A stretch of 12,486 nt of DNA from the NCBI GenBank assembly GCA_024860865.1, contig JACRDV010000085.1:1-12486 (forward strand). Direction: 5' to 3'. Both the position numbers and the translations under genes were made by a program. The stretch comes from JACRDV01 sp024860865 [NCBI: Methanobacteriota archaeon] (GTDB lineage Archaea; JACRDV01). How positions within the stretch are numbered: the first letter of the stretch is position 1; each line of letters begins with the position of its first letter. The notes under the pieces were generated by a model. The model did no database searches. It was not told the origin of the DNA and was given only the letters and a program-made list of their open reading frames with translations. Shown piece after piece: positions 1-6,003 of this stretch.

Positions 1-347
1 AACCGTTTTTTCATTTTAGGAACTGGAATTCCTAATTGTTGTAGTCCAACAATTTTAATTGAGCGCTTTTGGTTTTTAAACCAATTTTGGATGACTATAC
101 CATTAGTCTCAAAATATTTTAAATAATTAGATACTGTCATTGCATTAATCCCTGTTTTTCTGGCAATTTCGTTTACTCCGCATTTTCCATCACATGCCTC
201 ATAAACTAGCAATTTTTCTTGTGTATCTAAAATTTTAGGTATTGCTTCTTTAAGCTGATTGTAGCTGAGGAAATGAAGATAATTGCTTATTTTTTGGAGA
301 TATTCCAAAAATAATTTATTAAATTCGTTTTCTTGATTTCCTTCCAT
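1..347 (-). CDS. Winged-helix-type DNA-binding regulator, N-terminal part (cut by window edge)
   Basis: The reading frame opens at ATG 345-347 on the minus strand and runs off the left edge after 115 codons, so only the N-terminus is present. The product begins MEGNQENEFNKLFLEYLQ. Residues about 38-85 (ILDTQEKLLVYEACDGKCGV, then NEIARKTGINAMTVSNYLKY) have the helix spacing of a winged helix-turn-helix: a helical lead-in, a turn, then a recognition helix around TVSNYLKYFETNG. A basic segment follows (NWFKNQKRSIKIV). An in-frame stop directly precedes the ATG, so this is the most upstream start in frame. The ribosome site is weak (GAGAG). The HTH call is by pattern only; I do not recognise a named family, and neither ligand nor target can be inferred. 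The long AT-rich spacer to the right would hold its promoter. Confidence 0.6.
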   Translation of the reverse strand, partial: MEGNQENEFNKLFLEYLQKISNYLHFLSYNQLKEAIPKILDTQEKLLVYEACDGKCGVNEIARKTGINAMTVSNYLKYFETNGIVIQNWFKNQKRSIKIVGLQQLGIPVPKMKKR

Positions 348-640
348 TCAAATCTCTCACTCATTTTTTCTAGTTTTTAATAAAAATTTCAATTAGTTTT
401 TAAAAATTAATTTCCAAATTTTGAAACCATTTTTATACATAACATACACAATATCTTTTATGTTTATGTTCATAATTAATTTTTCTTTTCTATAATTTTT
501 GATTTTTTTGAATCTAATTTAAATAATAAGTCAAATTAATATTATAAAGAAAAAATATTATATTAATCTATATAATAATTTTATAAAATACTTTTATAAA
601 ATACATTTTTATTTCAATATTCTATTCTTCTATTCTCATT
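348..640. other. AT-rich spacer without a gene
   Basis: About 290 bases of strongly AT-rich sequence between the divergent regulator and the candidate RNA. I see no credible reading frame. Several TATA-like runs are present; the clearest for rightward transcription is CTTTTATAAAATAC around 591-604. The end of the stretch (about 621-639) has an imperfect repeat of TATTCT units of unknown meaning. Confidence 0.6.
591..604 (+). promoter_or_regulatory. Candidate TATA box for the RNA-like segment
   Basis: CTTTTATAAAATAC resembles an archaeal TATA element. A start about 25 bases downstream would place the transcript end near 625, shortly before the first base-paired segment at 647. In such AT-rich sequence this has limited weight. 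Confidence 0.3.
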
Positions 641-646
641 TTTAGT

Positions 647-951
647 TAGTAGTGGTGACAAAAAGGTTTGACTTTTGACGAAATAGAATAATTTTAAAGA
701 GAGAATTTCACCGGTCAAATAGCAGATAGAATAGTGGTAACTAGTAGAAGCACGATACAGCCCAAGAGGTAGGGTGTCCCTAGCAACAAGGGACCCCAAA
801 GCAGCTCTCAGCCCGAAGCAAAAGCAAACTCGTGGTAGCTTTAGCTAATGGCGACCTGCCACTACCGCAGGGAAGTCCAATGCAATAAAACAAGATGACA
901 TAGAGGATTAGCTAGGGTTTAGAGTCGGAACGAGAGAGGACTAAGCTACTA
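647..951 (+). ncRNA. Candidate structured non-coding RNA, family not recognised
   Basis: This segment is clearly richer in G and C than its flanks and holds no convincing protein frame. It has many complementary segments. TAGTAGT (647-653) can close the molecule with GCTACTA (945-951). TTTGAC (667-672) pairs with GTCAAA (714-719) and encloses GAAAT/ATTTC (680-684/705-709). GTGGTAG (832-838) pairs with CTGCCAC (856-862) over a 17-base loop. AGTCC (874-878) pairs with GGACT (938-942). TCCCT/AGGGA (777-781/789-793) competes with TAGGG/CCCTA (770-774/778-782). A molecule of about 305 nt would be in the size range of archaeal RNase P or SRP RNA, but I cannot find the diagnostic motifs of either. 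Strand is inferred from the upstream TATA-like element and is uncertain. It could also be a leftover of a mobile element. Confidence 0.4.
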
Positions 952-983
952 TCGTAATTAATAATTAAGATTAGAATTCAAAG

Positions 984-990
984 AAAAAAA
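984..990 (-). terminator. Oligo-T terminator of the tRNA gene
   Basis: Seven A residues on the plus strand give a run of seven T on the minus strand, directly after the encoded CCA end of the tRNA. This is the usual archaeal form of termination signal. Confidence 0.6.
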
Positions 991-1083
991 TGGTGGGGCC
1001 GTCGAGATTTGAACTCGAGTCTGCCGGTTTCTATGAAAAATCACCCGAGCCGGCAAGGATAGACCAAGCTACCCCACGGCCCC
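991..1083 (-). tRNA. tRNA-Pro(CGG) with a 15-nt intron and encoded CCA
   Basis: On the minus strand the acceptor arm is GGGGCCG at 1077-1083 paired with CGGCCCC at 995-1001, then discriminator A (994) and CCA (991-993). The D arm reads GGGGTAGCTTGGTC, typical of archaeal tRNA-Pro. The T arm reads CTCGAGTTCAAATCTCGA (a GTTCAAAT loop). The anticodon stem is GCCGG/CCGGC. With C32 and U33 fixed, positions 34-36 are CGG (1045-1047) followed by G37, as expected for proline tRNA. Fifteen extra bases (1029-1043) lie between position 37 and A38, the canonical archaeal intron site. The mature tRNA would read CCG codons. The intron is presumably removed by the tRNA splicing endonuclease, though I have not drawn a full bulge-helix-bulge. 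Confidence 0.93.
1029..1043 (-). other. tRNA-Pro intron (15 nt, canonical 37/38 position)
   Basis: Sequence TGATTTTTCATAGAA on the minus strand. Removing it restores a 7-base anticodon loop CUCGGGA on a five-pair GCCGG/CCGGC stem. Confidence 0.8.
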
Positions 1084-1115
1084 TTTTAATCGACAAATGT
1101 CGAATTACACTTCGA

Positions 1116-1135
1116 AATATATTTATAGGATTTTT
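1116..1135. promoter_or_regulatory. Shared TATA region between tRNA-Pro and the mevalonate operon
   Basis: CGAAATATATTTATAGGA reads as a TATA-like element on both strands. Leftward it lies about 40 bases before the tRNA 5' end, which fits tRNA transcription with a short leader. Rightward it predicts a transcript start near 1150, downstream of the ATG at 1145 but upstream of the ATG at 1196. This favours the later start for the regulator. Confidence 0.45.
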
Positions 1136-1195
1136 TAGTATCATATGTCAGCTTTTATTCTTTTGATTAATTTATTTATCACTTCTGGGATTTAT

Positions 1196-1903
1196 ATGGG
1201 CGAATCTTTCATTGAAAGGTTGAAGGAAAAAATGGCAGGAGAAATCGTGCTTTCATTAGACTTTGGAAAGACTCTTCGAAAATGGCGAGAGCTATTTGGA
1301 GTAAGCCAATCTGAATTAGCAAAAAAGTTGAGAGTCTCGCCTTCAGTTATTTCTGATTATGAAGCTCAAAGAAGAAAGTCACCAGGAATATCCTTAGTTA
1401 GGAAAATCATTGAAGCTTTGATTAAAATTGACCAAGAGAAAGGAGGGTCTGTTTTACAGTCTTTGCGTGGCACGACTCTAGAGCATTACTCGAGCGCAAT
1501 TATCGATATGAAGGAATTTTTGATTCCAGTTCGAGCAAAGGAAATTTGTAATGCCTTAAAAAGTGAAGTTGTTGCAAATACTCACTTACTTGAACAAAAT
1601 GTTTATGGATATACTGTTGTTGATAGCATCAAAGCCATCCTTGAACTTTCAACTTATGAATTTATTAGAATTTATGGAATAACCTCAAAGCGCGCTCTAA
1701 TTTTTACTGGAGTTAGCGTTGGGCGTTCTCCTATGGTTGCTATTAGAGTTACTAATATTAAACCAAGCTTGGTTGTTTTACACGGAACTGATCATGTCGA
1801 TCAATTAGGAATCAAACTAGCTGAGGTCGATAAAATTCCATTAGCAATCTGCAAGTTGCCAAAAGTTGAAAGTATTGTAGAAAACCTTAGGAGGTTTGCT
1901 TAA
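1196..1903 (+). CDS. XRE-type HTH transcriptional regulator of the mevalonate operon
   Basis: An archaeal regulator with an N-terminal Cro/C1-type helix-turn-helix ([20 protein letters not shown], then [20 protein letters not shown]) and a C-terminal domain of about 150 residues with no enzyme motif that I recognise. From my knowledge of archaeal genomes, regulators of this form often precede HMG-CoA synthase; which ligand it senses is not visible. The frame is open from ATG 1145, but I prefer ATG 1196, giving 235 residues. The extra 17 residues (MSAFILLINLFITSGIY) are hydrophobic and unlike the rest, and the nearest TATA element would start the mRNA downstream of 1145. The stop overlaps the HMGS start (TAATG), so it is translationally coupled to the operon it probably controls. 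Confidence 0.82.
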   Translation: MGESFIERLKEKMAGEIVLSLDFGKTLRKWRELFGVSQSELAKKLRVSPSVISDYEAQRRKSPGISLVRKIIEALIKIDQEKGGSVLQSLRGTTLEHYSSAIIDMKEFLIPVRAKEICNALKSEVVANTHLLEQNVYGYTVVDSIKAILELSTYEFIRIYGITSKRALIFTGVSVGRSPMVAIRVTNIKPSLVVLHGTDHVDQLGIKLAEVDKIPLAICKLPKVESIVENLRRFA

Positions 1904-2958
1904 TGAAAATAGGTATAGTTGGTTATGGCGTATATATCCCCCACTACCGTATCAAAGTTGAAGAAATTGCTCGAGTATGGGGAAAAAATCCAGAAGCGAT
2001 AAAAGATGGATTGCTTATTGAGGAAAAAGCAGTGCCAGGACCAGATGAAGATACTATAACAATCTCTGTTGAAGCAGCTCGATATGCAGTCGCGAGAGCT
2101 GGGATAGATCCAACTGAAATTGGAGCAATTTATGTAGGATCTGAATCTCATCCATATTCAGTCAAGCCATCTGCAACTACTGTTGCCGAAGCAATCGGAG
2201 CAACTCCTGCATTAACTGCTGCTGACTATGAATTTGCCTGTAAAGCTGGAACTGCTGCAATTCAGACTTGCATGGGTTTGGTTGGAGCAAAATTGGTCAA
2301 ATATGGAGTTGCAATTGGAGCAGATGTTTCACAAGGTGCTCCGGGAGATGAGCTTGAGTACACTACAGCCGCAGGAGGAGCTGCTTATATCATTGGAGCT
2401 GGTGATAGTTTAATCGCTAATTTTGAAGGATTTTTTTCATTTACAACAGATACTCCAGACTTTTGGAGAAGGGATGGACAACCATATCCAAGGCACGGCG
2501 GAAGATTTACTGGCAAACCAGCTTATTTTAAGCACACAATTTCTGCTGCAAAAGGCTTGATGGAAAAACTTGGAACAACTCCAAAGGATTACAACTACAT
2601 CGTGCTTCACCAGCCAAATGGAAAGTTTCCGATTAGAGCAGCTTCAGAACTTGGCTTTAATATGGATCAAATCAAAACAGGGTTGCTATGCCCAAAAATC
2701 GGGAACACTTATTCCGGTTCTTCATTGATTGGATTCGCAAATGTTTTAGATAAAGCAAAACCAGGTGAGAAAATTTTATTAGTTTCATTCGGTTCTGGAG
2801 CGGGCAGCGATGCTTTCAGTGTAGTAGTTGATGATTCAATAGATCAAAAAAGAAACAAGGCGCCCCTCGTTTCGCATTTCCTAAATCCGTGCGTTTATAT
2901 TGATTATGCAATTTACGCAAAATATAAACAAAAGTTTAAGGTGGCCACACTTCCATGA
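1903..2958 (+). CDS. Hydroxymethylglutaryl-CoA synthase (archaeal type)
   Basis: Condenses acetyl-CoA with acetoacetyl-CoA to HMG-CoA, the precursor of mevalonate and so of archaeal isoprenoid lipids; cytoplasmic. The 351 residues match the usual length of archaeal HMGS. It starts [17 protein letters not shown], typical of the family. The thiolase-fold catalytic set is visible: Glu81 (VGSESHPY), nucleophilic Cys113 ([13 protein letters not shown]) and His236 ([10 protein letters not shown]). The C-terminus ends in the family's [15 protein letters not shown] region. The gene overlaps the regulator by one base at its start and the thiolase by four (ATGA) at its end. In methanogens this enzyme forms a complex with thiolase and a DUF35 protein that passes acetoacetyl-CoA along a shared CoA site (established for Methanothermococcus). 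The same three genes in a row here imply the same complex. Confidence 0.95.
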   Translation: MKIGIVGYGVYIPHYRIKVEEIARVWGKNPEAIKDGLLIEEKAVPGPDEDTITISVEAARYAVARAGIDPTEIGAIYVGSESHPYSVKPSATTVAEAIGATPALTAADYEFACKAGTAAIQTCMGLVGAKLVKYGVAIGADVSQGAPGDELEYTTAAGGAAYIIGAGDSLIANFEGFFSFTTDTPDFWRRDGQPYPRHGGRFTGKPAYFKHTISAAKGLMEKLGTTPKDYNYIVLHQPNGKFPIRAASELGFNMDQIKTGLLCPKIGNTYSGSSLIGFANVLDKAKPGEKILLVSFGSGAGSDAFSVVVDDSIDQKRNKAPLVSHFLNPCVYIDYAIYAKYKQKFKVATLP

Positions 2959-4121
2959 GAGATGTTGCAGTAATCGGGGTTGGCTGCACAAAATTTGATG
3001 AGCTTTGGGATACTGCACTAAGGCAATTAATTGTTGATGCAGGCCGCAAAGCCATTGAGGATGCAGGCATAACTGGTGAAGAAATCGATGCATTGTATAT
3101 TGGAAATATGTCAGCCGGTAGATTTGTTGACCAAGAGCACATTGCTTCATTAATATCTGATTATGCCGGCTTGGCAGCAAGTTTTCACACTCCAGCTACT
3201 AGAGTTGAATCCGCTTGTGCATCTGGTGGGGTTGCATTCAGACAGGCCGTAATGGCGATTGCTTCAGGCCTTCATGATATAGTCATTGCAGCTGGAGTCG
3301 AAAAAATGACTGATGTATTGCCAAGTGAAACTACTTTTACTCTTGCAACAGCAGCAGACCAAGAGTGGGAAACCTTCTTTGGAGCAACTTTTCCAAGTTT
3401 ATATGCGATGATGGCTCGCCGGCATATGCATGATTTTGGCACAACAAGGGAACAACTTGCAATGGTGGCAGTAAAAAATCATAAAAATGGTTGTAAAAAT
3501 CCAAATGCACAGTTCCAAAAAGAGATTACTATTCAAGATGTATTAGAGTCTCCCATAGTTGCTGATCCTTTAAGGTTGCTTGATTGCTCCCCAATAACTG
3601 ATGGCGCAGCAGTTACAGTACTTTGTTCAGCAGATATTGCTAAAAGATATACCGATACTCCTGTTTATGTTGTTGGGTCCGGACATGCTACTGATACTAT
3701 TGCTCTTCATGATCGTATTAGCCTGACAACTCTGTATGCTGCAGTTTTTGCTGCACGAAGAGCCTATCAAATGGCCAAGATCGAGCCTAAAGATATTAAT
3801 GTAGCAGAAGTGCATGACTGTTTTACAATTGCTGAAATACTTGCAATTGAAGACCTAGGATTTGTTAAAAAAGGAGAAGGGGGAAAAGCCACTGAAGAAG
3901 GACTAACTGCGATCGGTGGCAAAATTCCGGTAAATCCTAGTGGTGGACTGAAAGCAGCAGGTCATCCGGTTGGAGCAACAGGCATAAAACAAATTGTCGA
4001 AATTGTGTACCAACTTAGAGAAGAAGCAAATGGCAGACAAGTTAAGGGAGCAGAAATTGGGTTGGCCCATAATGTCGGTGGTTCTGGGGGTTCAGCTGTA
4101 ATTCACATTTTAAAGAGGTAG
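2955..4121 (+). CDS. Archaeal acetoacetyl-CoA thiolase (thiolase/SCP-x family)
   Basis: Catalyses the thermodynamically unfavourable condensation of two acetyl-CoA to acetoacetyl-CoA, the substrate of the HMGS encoded just upstream. It has 388 residues, normal for the family. The nucleophilic Cys88 lies in VESACASGG and the catalytic His337 in [15 protein letters not shown] further conserved His is in AEVHDCF. The C-terminal loop reads [11 protein letters not shown], lacking the second active-site cysteine (CxG) of bacterial thiolases, as is usual for this archaeal branch. The start overlaps the HMGS stop (ATGA) with AAGGTGG upstream. The product should act inside the thiolase-HMGS-DUF35 complex, where tight coupling helps to pull the reaction forward. 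Confidence 0.93.
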   Translation: MRDVAVIGVGCTKFDELWDTALRQLIVDAGRKAIEDAGITGEEIDALYIGNMSAGRFVDQEHIASLISDYAGLAASFHTPATRVESACASGGVAFRQAVMAIASGLHDIVIAAGVEKMTDVLPSETTFTLATAADQEWETFFGATFPSLYAMMARRHMHDFGTTREQLAMVAVKNHKNGCKNPNAQFQKEITIQDVLESPIVADPLRLLDCSPITDGAAVTVLCSADIAKRYTDTPVYVVGSGHATDTIALHDRISLTTLYAAVFAARRAYQMAKIEPKDINVAEVHDCFTIAEILAIEDLGFVKKGEGGKATEEGLTAIGGKIPVNPSGGLKAAGHPVGATGIKQIVEIVYQLREEANGRQVKGAEIGLAHNVGGSGGSAVIHILKR

Positions 4122-4125
4122 AAAT

Positions 4126-4524
4126 ATGGCAGCGGCAGCAAGATTTTGGCGAAAAATTCCGCAGCGGTATAACTTGATTGGCACTAAGTGCAGCGCATGC
4201 AATAAAGTCTATTTCCCTCCGAGGTACATTTGCCCAGTTTGCAGAAGAGCTGGTAAGATTGAAGAGTTTAAATTAGATGGGAAAGGAGAGTTGGTAACAT
4301 ATGCAGTAATTTACATCGCTCCTAGAGGATTTGAAAGTCAAGCCCCGTATATAATTGGAATTGTTGAACTTGATGGTGGAGCAAGAGTTACAACTCAAAT
4401 TGTTGATTGTGACCCGAAGGATGTTGAAATTGGGATGCCAGTTAAAGCGGTATTTAGGAAAGTAAACGAAGATGGTGAAAGCGGAGTAATTTATTACGGT
4501 TACAAATTTACTCCAATGAGATGA
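4126..4524 (+). CDS. DUF35 zinc-ribbon/OB-fold protein, scaffold of the thiolase-HMGS complex
   Basis: 132 residues. An N-terminal helix (RFWRKIPQRYNLIG) is followed by a zinc ribbon, Cys22-X2-Cys25 and Cys36-X2-Cys39 (CSACNKVYFPPRYICPVC), then an OB-fold (about 48-130) with the family patterns GELVTYAVIY, PYIIGIVELDGGARV and EIGMPVKAVFR. This is the DUF35/YgjR-like acyl-CoA-associated family. In the known archaeal complex it bridges thiolase and HMGS and has no catalysis of its own. The ribosome site GAGGT overlaps the thiolase stop, and the intergenic gap is four bases. The gene ends the operon; T runs at 4552-4557 and 4602-4608 may terminate transcription. Confidence 0.9.
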   Translation: MAAAARFWRKIPQRYNLIGTKCSACNKVYFPPRYICPVCRRAGKIEEFKLDGKGELVTYAVIYIAPRGFESQAPYIIGIVELDGGARVTTQIVDCDPKDVEIGMPVKAVFRKVNEDGESGVIYYGYKFTPMR

Positions 4525-4742
4525 CTTAGTATTATTCATGTAGCTTGAATTAATTTTTACCATCTAAGCCTCGCATGGGCAAAGAATTAAAAAGTTTAAA
4601 GCTTTTTTAGGTTAAAATTAAGCTAAATTTTTCTTGCGCTTTTGCAATTAAATATTTCTTAACTACTCTACTAATTCTGCATATATCAAAGCGTTCTTTA
4701 GCATTATAATAAGTACTGGTAAAAAGGTAAAATATAATATAT
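4525..4742. other. Intergenic region at the left edge of the accessory island
   Basis: 218 AT-rich bases between the DUF35 stop and the first island gene. It holds T runs that could terminate the mevalonate operon, the left copy of the 22-bp direct repeat (4579-4600) and, near 4704-4712, a TATA-like TTATAATA placed to start a nearly leaderless transcript for the gene at 4743. Confidence 0.5.
4579..4600 (+). repeat. Left copy of 22-bp perfect direct repeat (possible attL)
   Basis: Starts GCAAAGAATT and ends AGTTTAAA, identical to 6439-6460. Weaker similarity continues on both sides (GCCT a few bases upstream; T-rich run downstream). The two copies bracket all accessory genes of the island. 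Confidence 0.8.
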
Positions 4743-4895
4743 ATGAAACGAATACTGGTGAGTCCTCTAGGTGGAGCATGGAAGATTATAGAAAAGAAAC
4801 TAAAAGGAAAACTTGGCGATAAAGAATTGGAGTTGGTTAGAAACATTGTTATTGCTTACCTCTCTGAAAAGGGCTACTTTGAGGAAGAAAAATAA
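4743..4895 (+). CDS. Small ribbon-helix-helix-like protein
   Basis: 50 residues beginning MKRILVSPLGGAWKIIEKKL and continuing KGKLGDKELELVRNIVIAYL SEKGYFEEEK. The pattern is a short N-terminal strand, helix, turn (KGKLGDKE), then a helix ELVRNIVIAYLSEKGYF. It resembles archaeal CopG/Arc-type ribbon-helix-helix DNA-binding proteins, which often act as antitoxins or small repressors. No Shine-Dalgarno site is visible, and a TATA-like element at 4704-4712 fits leaderless expression. The next small gene starts eight bases after its stop, so the two are probably co-transcribed. It lies inside the direct repeats with the toxin-antitoxin pair, and could regulate the island or be part of a second toxin-antitoxin unit. 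The fold call is by pattern only. Confidence 0.6.
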   Translation: MKRILVSPLGGAWKIIEKKLKGKLGDKELELVRNIVIAYLSEKGYFEEEK

Positions 4896-4903
4896 GCGGT
4901 AAA

Positions 4904-5086
4904 ATGACTGATGATAAAAGAGAGACCAAAGAATTGAAAGAGGATGTAGAGACCCTCGAAAATATGTTCTCTGCACTAGTAGATATTTTAGAAAAGAAAA
5001 CACTCATTTCCGATAAAGAATTAGATGACCAGGTAAAGAAAAGACTTAAAGAAGGAAAGAAATTTAAGAAATTTGAAGATCTTTGA
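4904..5086 (+). CDS. Small charged helical protein of unknown function
   Basis: 60 residues, rich in Glu, Asp and Lys, with no Cys. Residues about 5-34 (RETKELKEDVETLENMFSALVDILEKK) have the heptad spacing of an amphipathic or coiled-coil helix, followed by SDKELDDQVKKRLKEGKKFKKFEDL, a second helix with a basic tail. I do not recognise the family. It follows the RHH-like gene after eight bases, so the pair is probably one transcript; a partner or protein-protein adaptor role is possible but is a guess. Its stop codon TGA (5084-5086) overlaps the outer box of the palindrome at 5085-5168, so the coding region ends exactly where the attC-like site begins. Confidence 0.55.
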   Translation: MTDDKRETKELKEDVETLENMFSALVDILEKKTLISDKELDDQVKKRLKEGKKFKKFEDL

Positions 5087-5168
5087 TTAACGTCGTCTGC
5101 GGATAAACGAAGTTGTGCCGAAGGCACAATTTGGGTGAGTGTAGCGAACCGCATACCCGCTGCTAAGT
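5085..5168 (-). repeat. attC-like imperfect palindrome, copy A (downstream of hepT)
   Basis: Read on the minus strand (the direction of the toxin-antitoxin genes) it begins ACTTAGC and ends GTTAATC. These are close to the integron outer boxes RYYYAAC and GTTRRRY, each with one mismatch. Inside, TGCGG/CCGCA pair, and a perfect 7-bp hairpin TTGTGCC-GAA-GGCACAA lies at 5113-5129 (plus strand). It shares ACGAAGT, the GAA-loop hairpin, ATTTGGGTG and the border elements AACGT and CGCTG(C/T)TA with copy B. It is much more GC-rich than its surroundings. Confidence 0.55.
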
Positions 5169-5170
5169 GA

Positions 5171-5216
5171 CCCCGATAGGGGCAAGGCGCGAAGCACCGC
5201 AGAGTGCCCGCCGCCT
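5171..5216 (-). terminator. GC-rich tandem hairpins after hepT
   Basis: Directly downstream of the toxin stop codon. CCCC-GATA-GGGG (5171-5182) forms one hairpin. AGGCG/CGCCT (5185-5189/5212-5216) encloses GCAC/GTGC (5194-5197/5204-5207). There is no T run, so this may be a stabilising 3' structure or part of a longer recombination site rather than a terminator. Confidence 0.35.
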
Positions 5217-5219
5217 AGA

Positions 5220-5585
5220 TTATTTGTTATCGTATTTGACTCCCCTGTCCAATTCTGAGAGAACCTCTTTGATTTTTTCTTTCAACTCCGGAACTTTGTT
5301 CTTAACAATATCCCACAGAATATCAACATCCATGCCAAAATATGCGTGGATAAGAATATCTCTTAACCCAGCGATCTTTTTCCACTCTACTTCCGGTTTT
5401 TTACTCTTAACATCATCAGGGATATTTTTTACAGACTCTCCTATGATTTCTAGGTTTCTCACAACTCCGTCTTGAATTAGTTCGTCCTTTACAAATTGTT
5501 CAAAAGTAATATTTTCTGTATATCTTTCAATCTTACGTATTGCTTCAAGAATGTCTTTGAGATATGCTCTATGCTCCCGTGGCAT
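5220..5585 (-). CDS. hepT: HepT-like HEPN toxin (DUF86), RNase
   Basis: HEPN-domain toxin of the MntA-HepT family. The signature RX4HXY reads R-DILI-H-A-Y (RDILIHAYF), with Arg and His forming the RNase site and Tyr the residue that the partner nucleotidyltransferase modifies with AMP in characterised systems. The helical body (REHRAYLKDILEAIRKIERY ... VVRNLEIIGESVKNIPDDV) is classic DUF86. The frame opens at 5606, but the better start is ATG 5583-5585: GGGAG lies eight bases upstream, and MPREHRAYLKDILEAI is where family members begin. That gives 121 residues, overlapping the antitoxin gene by 17 bases, which implies translational coupling. It is the second gene of the pair. All key residues are intact, so the toxin is probably functional. 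Confidence 0.9.
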   Translation of the reverse strand: MPREHRAYLKDILEAIRKIERYTENITFEQFVKDELIQDGVVRNLEIIGESVKNIPDDVKSKKPEVEWKKIAGLRDILIHAYFGMDVDILWDIVKNKVPELKEKIKEVLSELDRGVKYDNK

Positions 5586-5871
5586 ACCTCGCACTCCCAA
5601 CAACATGTGGTTTCAAATCAGGTTTCAAAGCTTCAACAATTACAAGATCTACTTTGCAATTGAGTAAATCTTCTAAAAAGAATTTGAGGTCCATATAATT
5701 GTCAAAGGTCTTTCCACCCTTCTCAAATTCTATCAGAATATCTACATCACTTTCTATTTTTTGCTCGCCTCTGACATATGAGCCAAATAACCCTATCTTT
5801 TTAACTCCGAATCTCTTAATTTTATCCATGTTTTCCTCAATTTTTCTCAATATGTCGTCGGACATTAACAT
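5569..5871 (-). CDS. mntA: MntA-like minimal nucleotidyltransferase antitoxin
   Basis: 100 residues, the normal size of a stand-alone MNT protein. The nucleotidyltransferase core is complete: GSYVRG (Gly30-Ser31), the metal-binding pair Asp42/Asp44 (SDVDILIEF) and a third acidic residue Asp75 (CKVDLVIVE). In studied systems the antitoxin neutralises HepT by transferring AMP groups to the tyrosine of its RX4HXY motif; both partners here have the needed residues. GAGGTG (complement of 5878-5883) lies six bases before the ATG at 5869-5871, a strong ribosome site. ATG at residue 3 is an alternative start. First gene of the pair, and the gene nearest the second attC-like site. Confidence 0.9.
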   Translation of the reverse strand: MLMSDDILRKIEENMDKIKRFGVKKIGLFGSYVRGEQKIESDVDILIEFEKGGKTFDNYMDLKFFLEDLLNCKVDLVIVEALKPDLKPHVVGSARYATGA

Positions 5872-5911
5872 TCTTTACACCTCACTTATTATTGGCGGCG
5901 CGGACATTTCA

Positions 5912-6002
5912 ACTTAACGTATGCGATTTAACGAAGTCGTGCGAAGCATGATTTGGGTGGAGAAACCTACAAGGTTTCGGAACCGTTAAATCGCTGTTAG
6001 TT
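5912..6002 (-). repeat. attC-like imperfect palindrome, copy B (upstream of mntA)
   Basis: On the minus strand it begins AACTAAC and ends GTTAAGT; the latter fits the integron GTTRRRY box exactly, the former differs by one base from RYYYAAC. A perfect 11-bp stem GCGATTTAACG/CGTTAAATCGC (5923-5933/5984-5994, plus strand) carries two hairpins, TCGTGC-GAA-GCATGA (5937-5951, with one G-U pair) and GAAACCT-ACA-AGGTTTC (5962-5978). A short unpaired spacer separates this stem from the outer AAC/GTT pair, as the central spacer does in attC sites. Its core aligns with copy A. Confidence 0.55.
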
Positions 6003-6003
6003 T

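Larger units (their letters stand above)
5091..5917 (-). mobile_element. Candidate integron-like gene cassette carrying mntA-hepT
   Basis: If the two palindromes are recombined between G and TT of their GTT boxes, as integron integrases do, the excised unit would run from about 5917 to 5091: one toxin-antitoxin operon followed by one recombination site, the standard plan of an integron cassette. Both genes read in the same direction as the site, away from the recombinase remnant at 6117-6334, as in integrons. Toxin-antitoxin pairs are frequent cargo of large cassette arrays. This is inference from structure; no integrase with IntI-specific features is present in the window. Confidence 0.4.

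Noticed and set aside
614-799. Minus-strand 61-codon open frame within the RNA candidate
   Set aside because: It overlaps the base-paired segment, has no ribosome site and no recognisable family pattern.
647-951. RNase P RNA: GGGAAGTCC at about 870-878 and CAAG...ATAG at 891-902 recall conserved regions I and IV
   Set aside because: The universal P4 helix with its bulged U and the 3' GGCTTA-type motif are missing, and the order of motifs is wrong for RNase P.
647-951. SRP (7S) RNA, because of size and end pairing
   Set aside because: No helix 8 motif with the conserved GGAA-type internal loop and no Alu-domain GUAA motifs in the right order were found.
614-951. Guide RNA or right end of an IS200/IS605-type transposon
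   Set aside because: No tnpA or tnpB frame, intact or degraded, is visible nearby on either strand; it remains only as an untested alternative.
991-1083. Integration of an element at the tRNA-Pro 3' end
   Set aside because: No second copy of the tRNA 3' sequence is seen anywhere in the window.
5085-6002. CRISPR array, from the recurrence of short palindromic units
   Set aside because: Only two diverged copies about 830 bases apart with genes between; no regular repeat-spacer pattern.
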